Positions 1-6,107 of a stretch of 10,569 nucleotides of DNA are shown here, piece after piece. The notes under the pieces are model-generated. The model was not told the origin of the DNA. It saw nothing but the letters and a program-made list of their open reading frames with translations, and did not search any database. The position numbers and the translations under genes are program-made. Position 1 is the first letter of the stretch. The number at the start of each line of letters is the position of its first letter. This DNA is from Gammaproteobacteria bacterium (lineage in GTDB: Bacteria > Pseudomonadota > Gammaproteobacteria > Arenicellales > Arenicellaceae). Location: NCBI GenBank assembly GCA_030426005.1, contig JAUHZM010000084.1:1-10569 (forward strand), in the 5' to 3' direction.

Positions 1-27
1 CTGGTTCACAACTGAGCAATTTTTGTC

Positions 28-54
28 ACTCTGCAGGTGCTATCACCGCAGAGT
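28..54. repeat. Bulged inverted repeat (hairpin) of unknown role
   Basis: ACTCTGC (28-34) pairs perfectly with GCAGAGT (48-54). Inside it, GGTG (36-39) pairs with CACC (44-47), leaving loop CTAT and one bulged A at 35: eleven base pairs in total. Neither side has the T-run of an intrinsic terminator in the right direction; the T-tract at 20-24 precedes the stem on the plus strand and reads as A's after it on the minus strand. It could be a transcript-end structure for a gene to the left, a protein-binding palindrome, or chance. Confidence 0.55.
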
Positions 55-100
55 CATCCAATTCAACACCAAGATCATATCTGAGGCGCTCGGTTGACGT

Positions 101-180
101 CAATCTAAAATTAAGATTTTGAATTAGTAAAGTTTCATAAGTTGTTGAATTGTTTAATTGTATTGAGAATTGATTTTGGA
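101..180 (+). promoter_or_regulatory. AT-rich tract, possible promoter/UP region of mrcB
   Basis: Only 17 of 80 bases are G or C, in contrast to the surrounding sequence. AATTG occurs three times (148-152, 156-160, 168-172). Such tracts often mark promoters, UP elements or sites for nucleoid proteins. No -35/-10 pair with 16-18 base spacing stands out, so the promoter role is inferred only from composition and position upstream of mrcB. Confidence 0.3.
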
Positions 181-321
181 GTTATCTTGCGGCCGGGTTA
201 CACGCGGGTCACGTTCTAAAGTCGGCGGTTGTATTTGTGTTCTACTATGGTCAGAATCACCGCTCGTTCCTGGGTTTGGGTCACCTGACTGTGGCACCCG
301 TTTGTAGATACCATCATCGCC

Positions 322-2844
322 ATGCCGAATAACAAAGCATCCAAGAAAAAACGTACCAAAAGAACAAGAAAGACCGTAAGCAATGGTCAGTCTGCCGGCA
401 GTCAGCAGCGTCTTAAGTTGGAGAAACGGGGTTCTGCCAAGCGCAGTAGCCTGAAACGACCGGTTAATAAAGCCAAGCGCAGCGGAGTTTGGGCCTTTGT
501 GCGTTTCTGGCTGCTGCGAGTCACCATGATCGCGCTTCTGGCGTTACTGTGTTTTACGGTTTATCTGGATATTTCCATCCGCAAAAAGTTCGAAGGACAA
601 AAGTGGGCTTTGCCAGCGCACGTCTACACGCGCCCAATGGAGCTGTATATTGGGCAGCGCTTTGATGACAAGTTGGTGTTGGCAGAGCTCAGTGAATTGG
701 GGTACACGCAACGTGCCGCACTGGATCGAGTTGGGTCATACCGGTACAGCCCGTCTGAACTGGCTATTTATCAGCGTGAATTTCGGTTCTGGGATGAGTT
801 GCGGCCACAGCAGATTATTCGACTCCAGCTCAGAGAAGGGCGAATCGACGCGATTTCCATAGAGCAGCCGGGTGTGACTGCGCCCAGCTACAATACAGAA
901 ATCGTGCGTTTAGAGCCGCGTTTATTTGGCAGCGTTTCACCAATGAGCCATGAAGATCGATCGTTGCTGCGCATCGATGAAGTGCCGACCGAGTTGATTG
1001 AGGGCTTGATTGCCAATGAAGATCGCCAGTTCCGGTCGCACTTTGGTGTAAATCCACTTGGGATCATGCGCGCCATGATCCGCAATGTGCGTGCTGGGCG
1101 CGTGGTGCAGGGTGGTAGTACGCTGACACAGCAGCTGGTTAAAAACTACTACCTTTCTTCGGAGCAGACGTACAAGCGTAAAGCAGTGGAAGCGATCATG
1201 GCAGTACTGCTTGAGCTGCATTACAGTAAAGATGAAATTTTGCAGGCGTATCTGAACGAAGTACACCTGAGTCAGGTTGGCAATCGAGCAATCCACGGGT
1301 TTGGTTTGGCGAGCCGTTACTTTTTTGGGCGACCAGTGCAAGAGCTGGATTTGGATCAGATCGCGGTATTGATCGCGGTGAACAATGGCCCGAGTAAATA
1401 CAATCCGATACGTAATCCCAATAACGCCTTGCAGCGTCGTAACCTGGTATTAAAAACCATGTTAGAGCAGGGCGTTATCGACGATGCGGCCTATCAGACA
1501 GCCGTTGCAGCGGATCTCAAAATTAGTCCCACTGCGGCACGCGCGGCCTTATTGTCCTACCCGGCTTTTATGGGTTTTGTGCGACAAAACCTGCAGCAAG
1601 ACTATCACCAGGAAGATTTGTTGAATGACGGTTTGCAGATCCACACGACCTTAAATCCGCGTATTCAAGAAAGCCTGGAAACCGCAGTTCGGCAGGAACT
1701 GGCCGCGGTTGAGAAAGATAAAGGTATCGCTGCCAACACGTTGCAAGTGGCGGCGGTGGTGATCCGTACCGACAATGGTGAAGTTGCGGCCATGCTGGGT
1801 GACCGGAATCCAAGCTATTCTGGGTATAACCGCGCTTTGAGCGCCAAACGCCCGGTCGGGTCACTCCTAAAACCCTTTGTGTATTTGACCGCGTTGGAGT
1901 CACCGGATAAGTACTCGCTCGCCAGTTTGGTCTCGGATCGGGCCATCACCGTGTCGCAGCGAGGAAGTCCGGATTGGCGACCACAGAATTACGACCAGCA
2001 AGAGCATGGCGATGTGATGTTAGTTGAAGCCTTGTCGCGCTCATATAATCTGGCCACCGTGCAACTCGGTATGGAGCTCGGAGTGGATAATGTGGCAGAC
2101 ACCATTCGTCGTCTTGGCTACAACGACAAGGTCAGTGAATTGCCGTCGGTGCTGCTTGGTGCTGTGCCGATGACGGTGATGGATGTCGGCCAGTTGTATT
2201 TGAGTCTGGCATCCGGTGGATTCAAGACGCCTATCAAAGGCATTCGATCAGTATTGAGTAATGAGAATGACCCCTTAGCCAGGTACTCGCTCGATATCGA
2301 GCAGGTGATTGAGCCGGAATTTACCATGCTGATTAACTACGCCTTGCAGGATGTGGTGCGCAATGGCACGGCACGCAGTGTGCTGACTGGGTTTCGCTAC
2401 GATTATGGGCTGGCCGGCAAGACCGGGACGACTGATGATTATCGAGACAGTTGGTTTGCAGGGTTTTCAGGTAACTATCTGACCGTGGTCTGGGTTGGTC
2501 GTGACGATTATCAGTCCACCGGGTTGACGGGCGCCAGCGGCGCAGCGCGTTTGTGGTCTAAGGCGATGCAAGCCATGCCCTTGGAGCGTTTTGACCTCGG
2601 CTACAGTGACGCGGTCGTGTCACAGGCAATTCATTATTCTATGGATCCTGAGCGTCAGGACTGCAGCTTGTCGCGTAATCTGCCAATGCTGATTGAGTCT
2701 TTAGAGCTTGAAAACATTCCGTGTGCAAATCGGATGCAGTATGATCTGGACAATGAAGACGAGATGCAACATTTTGAGCCGTGGCCAAATGAGCCGCCAG
2801 CCAGACGGAAAAAGAAATCCTGGTGGCAGCGGATATTTGATTAA
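322..2844 (+). CDS. mrcB: Penicillin-binding protein 1b, bifunctional peptidoglycan synthase
   Basis: Class A PBP that polymerises lipid II into glycan strands (glycosyltransferase, GT51) and crosslinks the stem peptides (transpeptidase) on the periplasmic face of the inner membrane. Its 840 residues are close to the E. coli PBP1b length. The order is a Lys/Arg-rich cytoplasmic tail (1-55), one membrane segment (about 56-83), a UB2H-like region (about 90-195), GT51 with catalytic Glu233 in the EDRQF motif, GGSTLTQQ at 264-271 and LNEVHL at 311-316, then the transpeptidase with SLLK (Ser514, Lys517), SYN (574-576) and KTGT (700-703). All catalytic motifs are intact. Two cysteines near the C-terminus (781, 801) lie on the periplasmic side and could form a disulfide. 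The ATG has no clear ribosome binding site, but the basic tail fits PBP1b. The UB2H domain is where lipoprotein activators dock in E. coli, which fits the lipoprotein gene directly downstream. Confidence 0.97.
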   Translation: MPNNKASKKKRTKRTRKTVSNGQSAGSQQRLKLEKRGSAKRSSLKRPVNKAKRSGVWAFVRFWLLRVTMIALLALLCFTVYLDISIRKKFEGQKWALPAHVYTRPMELYIGQRFDDKLVLAELSELGYTQRAALDRVGSYRYSPSELAIYQREFRFWDELRPQQIIRLQLREGRIDAISIEQPGVTAPSYNTEIVRLEPRLFGSVSPMSHEDRSLLRIDEVPTELIEGLIANEDRQFRSHFGVNPLGIMRAMIRNVRAGRVVQGGSTLTQQLVKNYYLSSEQTYKRKAVEAIMAVLLELHYSKDEILQAYLNEVHLSQVGNRAIHGFGLASRYFFGRPVQELDLDQIAVLIAVNNGPSKYNPIRNPNNALQRRNLVLKTMLEQGVIDDAAYQTAVAADLKISPTAARAALLSYPAFMGFVRQNLQQDYHQEDLLNDGLQIHTTLNPRIQESLETAVRQELAAVEKDKGIAANTLQVAAVVIRTDNGEVAAMLGDRNPSYSGYNRALSAKRPVGSLLKPFVYLTALESPDKYSLASLVSDRAITVSQRGSPDWRPQNYDQQEHGDVMLVEALSRSYNLATVQLGMELGVDNVADTIRRLGYNDKVSELPSVLLGAVPMTVMDVGQLYLSLASGGFKTPIKGIRSVLSNENDPLARYSLDIEQVIEPEFTMLINYALQDVVRNGTARSVLTGFRYDYGLAGKTGTTDDYRDSWFAGFSGNYLTVVWVGRDDYQSTGLTGASGAARLWSKAMQAMPLERFDLGYSDAVVSQAIHYSMDPERQDCSLSRNLPMLIESLELENIPCANRMQYDLDNEDEMQHFEPWPNEPPARRKKKSWWQRIFD

Positions 2845-3358
2845 CGCGATTGCCAAATACGGGGCAGTGCTGCGCACAGGGCTATTGATCGCCCTGTTGG
2901 GGATTCTCAGTGCCTGTGCTTCAACGCAAGACCTAGAACCACCGGCGACTGTTGAAGATCGCGCGGTAGTGGATGGCGAGGCCTTGCCACTGCCAGAAGA
3001 TGATGTGATTCAGGCCGAGTCGATGGGGCACGCGCAAGGGATGTCCCCCGTGGTTAAGCGTTTGGTCAGTGCCGCGCAGCAGCAGCGCAATCAACAGGAC
3101 TGGGACGGTGCCGCTGATTCTTTAGAGCGTGCACTGCGAATTGAGCCGCGTAACGCCTTGCTTTGGGCCAAGTTAGCCGATGTGCGATTTGCTCAACAAG
3201 CTTGGCGACAAGCCATCCAGTTGGCAGCCAAATCCAATACCTTGGCTGGCGCAGATCAATCACTCCGACGACAGAATTGGTATTTAATGGCCAATGCCTA
3301 TGATGCTCTGGGTGATCAAACCTCGGCGATGAAATACCGAACTAAACTCATGCAATAA
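2837..3358 (+). CDS. lpoP: TPR outer-membrane lipoprotein, probable PBP1b activator LpoP
   Basis: Small lipoprotein of about 173 residues: a hydrophobic signal ending in lipobox LSAC (Cys27, encoded at 2915-2917), Ala at +2 (so no inner-membrane Asp signal), an acidic Pro-rich linker, then helical TPR-like repeats at about 74-107, 108-141 and 144-172 with the ALRIEPRN turn. In Pseudomonas aeruginosa a TPR lipoprotein encoded beside ponB, LpoP, activates PBP1b and replaces LpoB. The gene position here, overlapping the mrcB end, and the architecture match that, so I infer the same role. The start is uncertain. TTG at 2837 gives a normal-length signal and an 8-base overlap with mrcB, but the GG-rich sequence before it is poorly spaced. 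ATG at 2789 and TTG at 2708 give unlikely long N-termini. GTG at 2867 gives a short signal with GGGG too close. Translation may be coupled to mrcB. Confidence 0.75.
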   Translation: MINAIAKYGAVLRTGLLIALLGILSACASTQDLEPPATVEDRAVVDGEALPLPEDDVIQAESMGHAQGMSPVVKRLVSAAQQQRNQQDWDGAADSLERALRIEPRNALLWAKLADVRFAQQAWRQAIQLAAKSNTLAGADQSLRRQNWYLMANAYDALGDQTSAMKYRTKLMQ

Positions 3359-3363
3359 CGCTG

Positions 3364-3933
3364 CTATTTGCCATCGTCTCCTGTGCAATTGTCGGGGTAT
3401 TGTTCCTGCCGGTATTCGTTAGCGAGACGAACATAGCGCTGGCGATTGATTTCAAAAAAGGCCAAATCCGATTCGTTGATATCACGCAGCTTTTTAGCAG
3501 GGCTGCCAGCCCAGACTTCGCCTGCTGGTACCACTTTACCAGGTGTGACCAGCGCACCGGCAGCCACCATCGCACCACGTTCCACCAAACAGTCATCCAT
3601 GACACAGGCCTGTATGCCAATGAACGCATCGTCTTCGACCGTGCAAGCATGTAAGACGGCAGAGTGACCGACGGTAATGTCATTGCCTAAATACGTGCCC
3701 TGGCCGCGCTCGGCACAATGGATCATGGTTAAATCCTGAATATTGGTGCGCTCGCCGATACGAATTTCATTGACGTCGCCGCGTACCACGCAGCCATACC
3801 AAATGCCGGATTCCGCCCCGATTTGAACATCGCCGATGACCGTTGCAGTTTGAGCGAGAAAGGCAGATGGCGCTAAGGTGGGATAAACGCCACGGTAGGG
3901 CAGGCAAATCCCGTGATTGTTTGACATTTTCAT
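3364..3933 (-). CDS. Gamma-class carbonic anhydrase family protein (YrdA/PaaY-like hexapeptide repeat)
   Basis: Left-handed beta-helix protein of 189 residues; family members form trimers with metal bound between subunits, and some hydrate CO2 to bicarbonate. Hexapeptide-type repeats run from about residue 28 to 138. The three metal ligands are present: His72 (MIHC), His90 (VGHS) and His95 (VLHAC). RGD (Arg51, Asp53) and Gln66 match the active-site Arg, Asp and Gln of archaeal Cam. The C-terminus has the usual GSPAKKLR (143-150) and a closing helix. The start was set at the ATG ending at 3933 because the family begins shortly before the GVYPTLAPSAF-type segment. Starting at 4017 would overlap zapE and add about 28 unsupported residues. 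No strong ribosome binding site is seen. A poor promoter match (TTGAGT, 14-base gap, TATAAA; 3977 to 3952) precedes it. Some family members are not active carbonic anhydrases, so substrate is unproven. Confidence 0.92.
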   Translation of the reverse strand: MKMSNNHGICLPYRGVYPTLAPSAFLAQTATVIGDVQIGAESGIWYGCVVRGDVNEIRIGERTNIQDLTMIHCAERGQGTYLGNDITVGHSAVLHACTVEDDAFIGIQACVMDDCLVERGAMVAAGALVTPGKVVPAGEVWAGSPAKKLRDINESDLAFFEINRQRYVRLANEYRQEQYPDNCTGDDGK

Positions 3934-4003
3934 GGTTGTTTCACTGACATTTTTATAACTGCTTACGGTAAACTCAACGCCCTGCAATAGCAATCCAACT
4001 TTG

Positions 4004-5104
4004 ATGATGGTCGACACGCCGCTCTCGCGATACCAGCAAGACTTACAAAAACCTGAGTTTGCCGAAGATCCGGCGCAGCAATTAGCAGTTCAGCACTTGC
4101 AGCGTTTGTATGACGAGCTTCTGGCTCAGCCACCTAGAAACGAGGGTTGGTTGGCGCGTCTGGGAATTGGAAAAGCCAACAAGGAGCCGGTGACGGGCTT
4201 GTACTTTTGGGGCGGCGTCGGGCGCGGTAAAACCTATTTGGTCGATACATTCTTCGACTGTTTGCCTTTTGAACAGAAGCTGCGGATGCACTTTCATCGC
4301 TTTATGCACCGCGTGCATCTTGAGCGTAAGGCATTGCGCGACCAGGCCGATCCGTTGGTCATTATCGGCAAGCAATTAGCTCAAGAAGCGCGCGTGCTGT
4401 GTTTCGATGAATTTGTCGTCAATGATGTGGCTGACGCGGTCATTTTGGTCAAACTCATGCGGGTATTGTTTGATGAGGGCGTAACGCTGGTAGCGACCAG
4501 TAATGTCGAGCCGGACAATCTATATCTCGGTGGGCTACAACGGGATCTGTTTCTGCCTGCCATCGCCATGATTCATCAGTATACCGAGGTGGTGAATATC
4601 GATTCCGGTATTGATTATCGCCTGCGCTTTCTCGATAAAGCTGAAACCTATTTTACGCCGGTAGATCAGGTCGCCCGCGACGGTATGCAGTACAACTTTG
4701 AGCATTTGGCCCCAGAGCCGGGTGTTGCAGATGCGCTGATAGAAGTGGAAGGGCGGGAACTCCAGTCTATTCGCCGTGCCGATGGTGTAATCTGGTTTAG
4801 TTTTGCTGAATTGTGTGACGGACCTAGGTCGCAAAATGATTACATCGAGCTGGCGCGTTGTTTTCACTCGATCTTGGTCAGTGACGTACCCGTAATGGAT
4901 CGATTGATGGAGGATCAGGCGCGTCGTTTTATCAATCTAGTCGATGTGCTGTATGACCACAATGTGAAGTTAATTATCTCTGCCGCAGCACCGGTCCAGG
5001 AACTTTATTGTGGCACGCGTGTGGCGTTTGAATTTCAGCGCACGATGAGTCGACTACAGGAAATGCAATCCCACGATTACCTAGCGCTCAGTCATAAAGC
5101 ATAA
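4004..5104 (+). CDS. zapE: Cell division ATPase ZapE (AFG1/LACE1 family)
   Basis: AAA-type ATPase of 366 residues. In E. coli ZapE associates with the Z-ring at late constriction and affects FtsZ polymers in an ATP-dependent way; the mitochondrial AFG1 relatives act in protein quality control. Visible here are Walker A GGVGRGKT (70-77), the family segment HFHRFMHRVH just after it, Walker B LCFDEF (132-137), a TSN sensor-like motif (165-167), and the family's C-terminal region ending in RLQEMQSHDYL. Length is typical, and there is no membrane segment or signal, so it is cytoplasmic. ATG at 4004 or 4007 are both possible, and TTG at 4001 less likely; the similar E. coli N-terminus (about VTPTSQY) supports a start here. 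No Shine-Dalgarno is visible. It diverges from the carbonic anhydrase gene across about 70 bases, which must hold both promoters. Confidence 0.95.
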   Translation: MMVDTPLSRYQQDLQKPEFAEDPAQQLAVQHLQRLYDELLAQPPRNEGWLARLGIGKANKEPVTGLYFWGGVGRGKTYLVDTFFDCLPFEQKLRMHFHRFMHRVHLERKALRDQADPLVIIGKQLAQEARVLCFDEFVVNDVADAVILVKLMRVLFDEGVTLVATSNVEPDNLYLGGLQRDLFLPAIAMIHQYTEVVNIDSGIDYRLRFLDKAETYFTPVDQVARDGMQYNFEHLAPEPGVADALIEVEGRELQSIRRADGVIWFSFAELCDGPRSQNDYIELARCFHSILVSDVPVMDRLMEDQARRFINLVDVLYDHNVKLIISAAAPVQELYCGTRVAFEFQRTMSRLQEMQSHDYLALSHKA

Positions 5105-5120
5105 GCCCTCAAACCGGGCT
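5104..5120. terminator. Short GC-rich hairpin between zapE and the convergent gene
   Basis: AGCCC (5104-5108) and GGGCT (5116-5120) form a perfect 5-bp stem with loop TCAAACC, sitting exactly between the zapE stop and the stop of the leftward gene. Position suggests a shared transcript end. The stem is short, no T-run follows on the plus strand, and only a mildly T-rich stretch follows on the minus strand. Assignment as a terminator is weak. Confidence 0.35.
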
Positions 5121-5517
5121 ACTCGCACTGCCACGAACGCACCAGTTCGCCACGTTCGTGCTCGCCGATTGGATACCAAGAGTAACCTTGCGTGAGATCG
5201 GTGACTTGTTCGTCCTCTTTTTCACGCTTGAACTCCATAAGGCTATCTTGCGCGCAGTCTTTGACGGCGTAAATACGGCATTGCGTGAATCCAAATTGCA
5301 TGGCGCGATACAGGCGTGCTCGTTTCATTAGATTGTGACAACCGGCTGTACGGGATTTCTTGGTGGTGAATCGCAGTCGTTGCGTGATGCCATCTTTGTT
5401 GATTTTGTACAACCGCATCTCCTGGCGTTTTGGCTCAGAAGTCGAGTCGTCACCGAGGGCGGTGACTGACCAAGCCAGGCACAGGCTGGTCAGCACGATA
5501 GGTATAAGTTTGCGCAT
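5119..5517 (-). CDS. Unrecognised exported protein with four cysteines
   Basis: I do not recognise a family. The 132-residue product has a clear signal peptide (MRKLIPIVLT start, hydrophobic core to about residue 20, likely cut after VTA). The basic, charged mature part has four cysteines at 60, 80, 88 and 131, a number that would allow two disulfides in the periplasm. It has no lipobox, membrane segment or obvious enzyme motif. ATG at 5517 was chosen over an upstream start that would add MAHWFLV, because it places the signal at the N-terminus and makes a TAATG overlap with the upstream gene's stop. That overlap implies translational coupling, so the two exported proteins probably work together or are at least co-expressed. 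No independent ribosome binding site is visible. Confidence 0.72.
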   Translation of the reverse strand: MRKLIPIVLTSLCLAWSVTALGDDSTSEPKRQEMRLYKINKDGITQRLRFTTKKSRTAGCHNLMKRARLYRAMQFGFTQCRIYAVKDCAQDSLMEFKREKEDEQVTDLTQGYSWYPIGEHERGELVRSWQCE

Positions 5518-5936
5518 TACCAAGAACCAATGCGCCATTTGGGCAAGTTAGGTGTGTCCTCAATGTCGCTAGGCTCACTTTCAATATTGCCGTCAGAGTC
5601 GGTCTCCTCAATGTACTGATTTGGACCGCCAGAATGTTGTAATTCGATTTGGTAAACCTGACCACTCTCGCGGCGTGATTCTTTAATGGTGGTGGTGCCA
5701 AACAGCTTGCGAGGCTTTTTTTGTTCAGTGTTGTCGGTCACAAGGCTGTCGTTTTGACTGGCAGCTTGTTCGTTGGCCTCTGCCTCGGCTATCTGTTCTG
5801 CAGTGGCGGGTTCGCCTTTGGTTTCTTGTCCAAGTGTCGGCGGTGGCGCAGTCTCGGCATGGCTTAATTGCACCGGGGCTATCCCCACAGTAACGCTGGC
5901 AACAAGTAGCAAAACAGATAAATATGATTTATTCAT
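5517..5936 (-). CDS. DUF2782-like exported protein beside polA
   Basis: A 139-residue product with a signal peptide (hydrophobic 5-24, likely cleavage after SHA at 27), a low-complexity Ala/Glu/Pro/Gln linker to about residue 75, and a C-terminal module (about 79-139). That module has VYQIELQ, a GGPNQYIEETDSDGN turn and a closing LPKWRIGSW. This pattern (Y-x-I/V-x-V core, Asp-rich turn, final P-x-W-x-x-x-x-W) matches my memory of DUF2782, a family of unknown function often encoded next to polA in Pseudomonas. The neighbourhood here agrees. The start at 5936 is supported by a GGAG sequence seven bases upstream; a start at 5951 would place that signal inside the gene. The gene is divergent from polA and joined by TAATG to the four-cysteine gene. 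Function is unknown. Confidence 0.75.
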   Translation of the reverse strand: MNKSYLSVLLLVASVTVGIAPVQLSHAETAPPPTLGQETKGEPATAEQIAEAEANEQAASQNDSLVTDNTEQKKPRKLFGTTTIKESRRESGQVYQIELQHSGGPNQYIEETDSDGNIESEPSDIEDTPNLPKWRIGSW

Positions 5937-5943
5937 GGGTACG

Positions 5944-5947
5944 CTCC
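5944..5947 (-). promoter_or_regulatory. Shine-Dalgarno site GGAG for the DUF2782-like gene
   Basis: On the minus strand GGAG is followed by seven bases (CGTACCC) and then the ATG at 5936-5934. This decides the start over the upstream in-frame ATG at 5951. It is the only well-placed Shine-Dalgarno I can see in front of any gene in the window. Confidence 0.65.
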
Positions 5948-5982
5948 GCATGGCATTAACTCCGCTCGCGAAATACTCTTGG

Positions 5983-6011
5983 ATTAGAGTTCGTGATCGG
6001 AGTCGACTTAA
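5983..6011 (-). promoter_or_regulatory. Possible promoter of the leftward two-gene unit
   Basis: On the minus strand TTAAGT (6011-6006) and TCTAAT (5988-5983) are separated by exactly 17 bases. The -10 matches TATAAT at five of six positions, the -35 only at three. It would give a leader of about 40 bases before the DUF2782-like ATG. The rightward polA promoter must also lie in this 171-base divergent gap, but the best match there (TTCGTG, 17 bases, TATCAT at 6013) is weaker. Confidence 0.33.
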
Positions 6012-6107
6012 CTATCATGTTATCATATCCGCTTGAATTCGAAAGGGCATCGCCGCACTCTGAAGGTGCCTGATCCCAGCCACATTACGCTACTATTTCA
6101 GACCATC

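Larger units (their letters stand above)
1..321. other. Non-coding leader region upstream of mrcB
   Basis: No reading frame here looks like a real gene; the longest minus-strand frame near the left edge lacks a credible start and runs through very AT-rich sequence. The stretch contains a strong bulged hairpin (28-54), an AT-rich tract (101-180, 17 G/C in 80 bases) and, just before mrcB, a weaker foldback in which GGGT CAC (278-284) can pair with GTG and ACCC (291-299) around a two-base bulge. It probably carries the mrcB promoter, but I could not find a -35/-10 pair with good spacing. The upstream neighbour lies outside the window. Confidence 0.6.

Noticed and set aside
26..190. Short minus-strand open frame ending with a TGA at 28-26, with a protein-like stretch (about STERLRYDLGVELDDS)
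   Set aside because: It has no credible start or ribosome binding site, its upstream half is 21% G+C low-complexity sequence, and it is only about 50 codons. Its last codons coincide with the hairpin.
937..1341. 134-codon open frame antisense to mrcB
   Set aside because: It lies wholly within the glycosyltransferase-coding part of mrcB, has no recognisable domain, and its composition is that of a shadow frame.
3934..4017. Longer carbonic anhydrase start at 4017
   Set aside because: It would overlap the divergent zapE start, and the added residues do not match the family N-terminus.
6033..6107. Longer polA start at TTG 6033
   Set aside because: The extra 25 residues do not resemble the start of any DNA polymerase I, and ATG 6108 puts the conserved LILIDGSS at the normal place.
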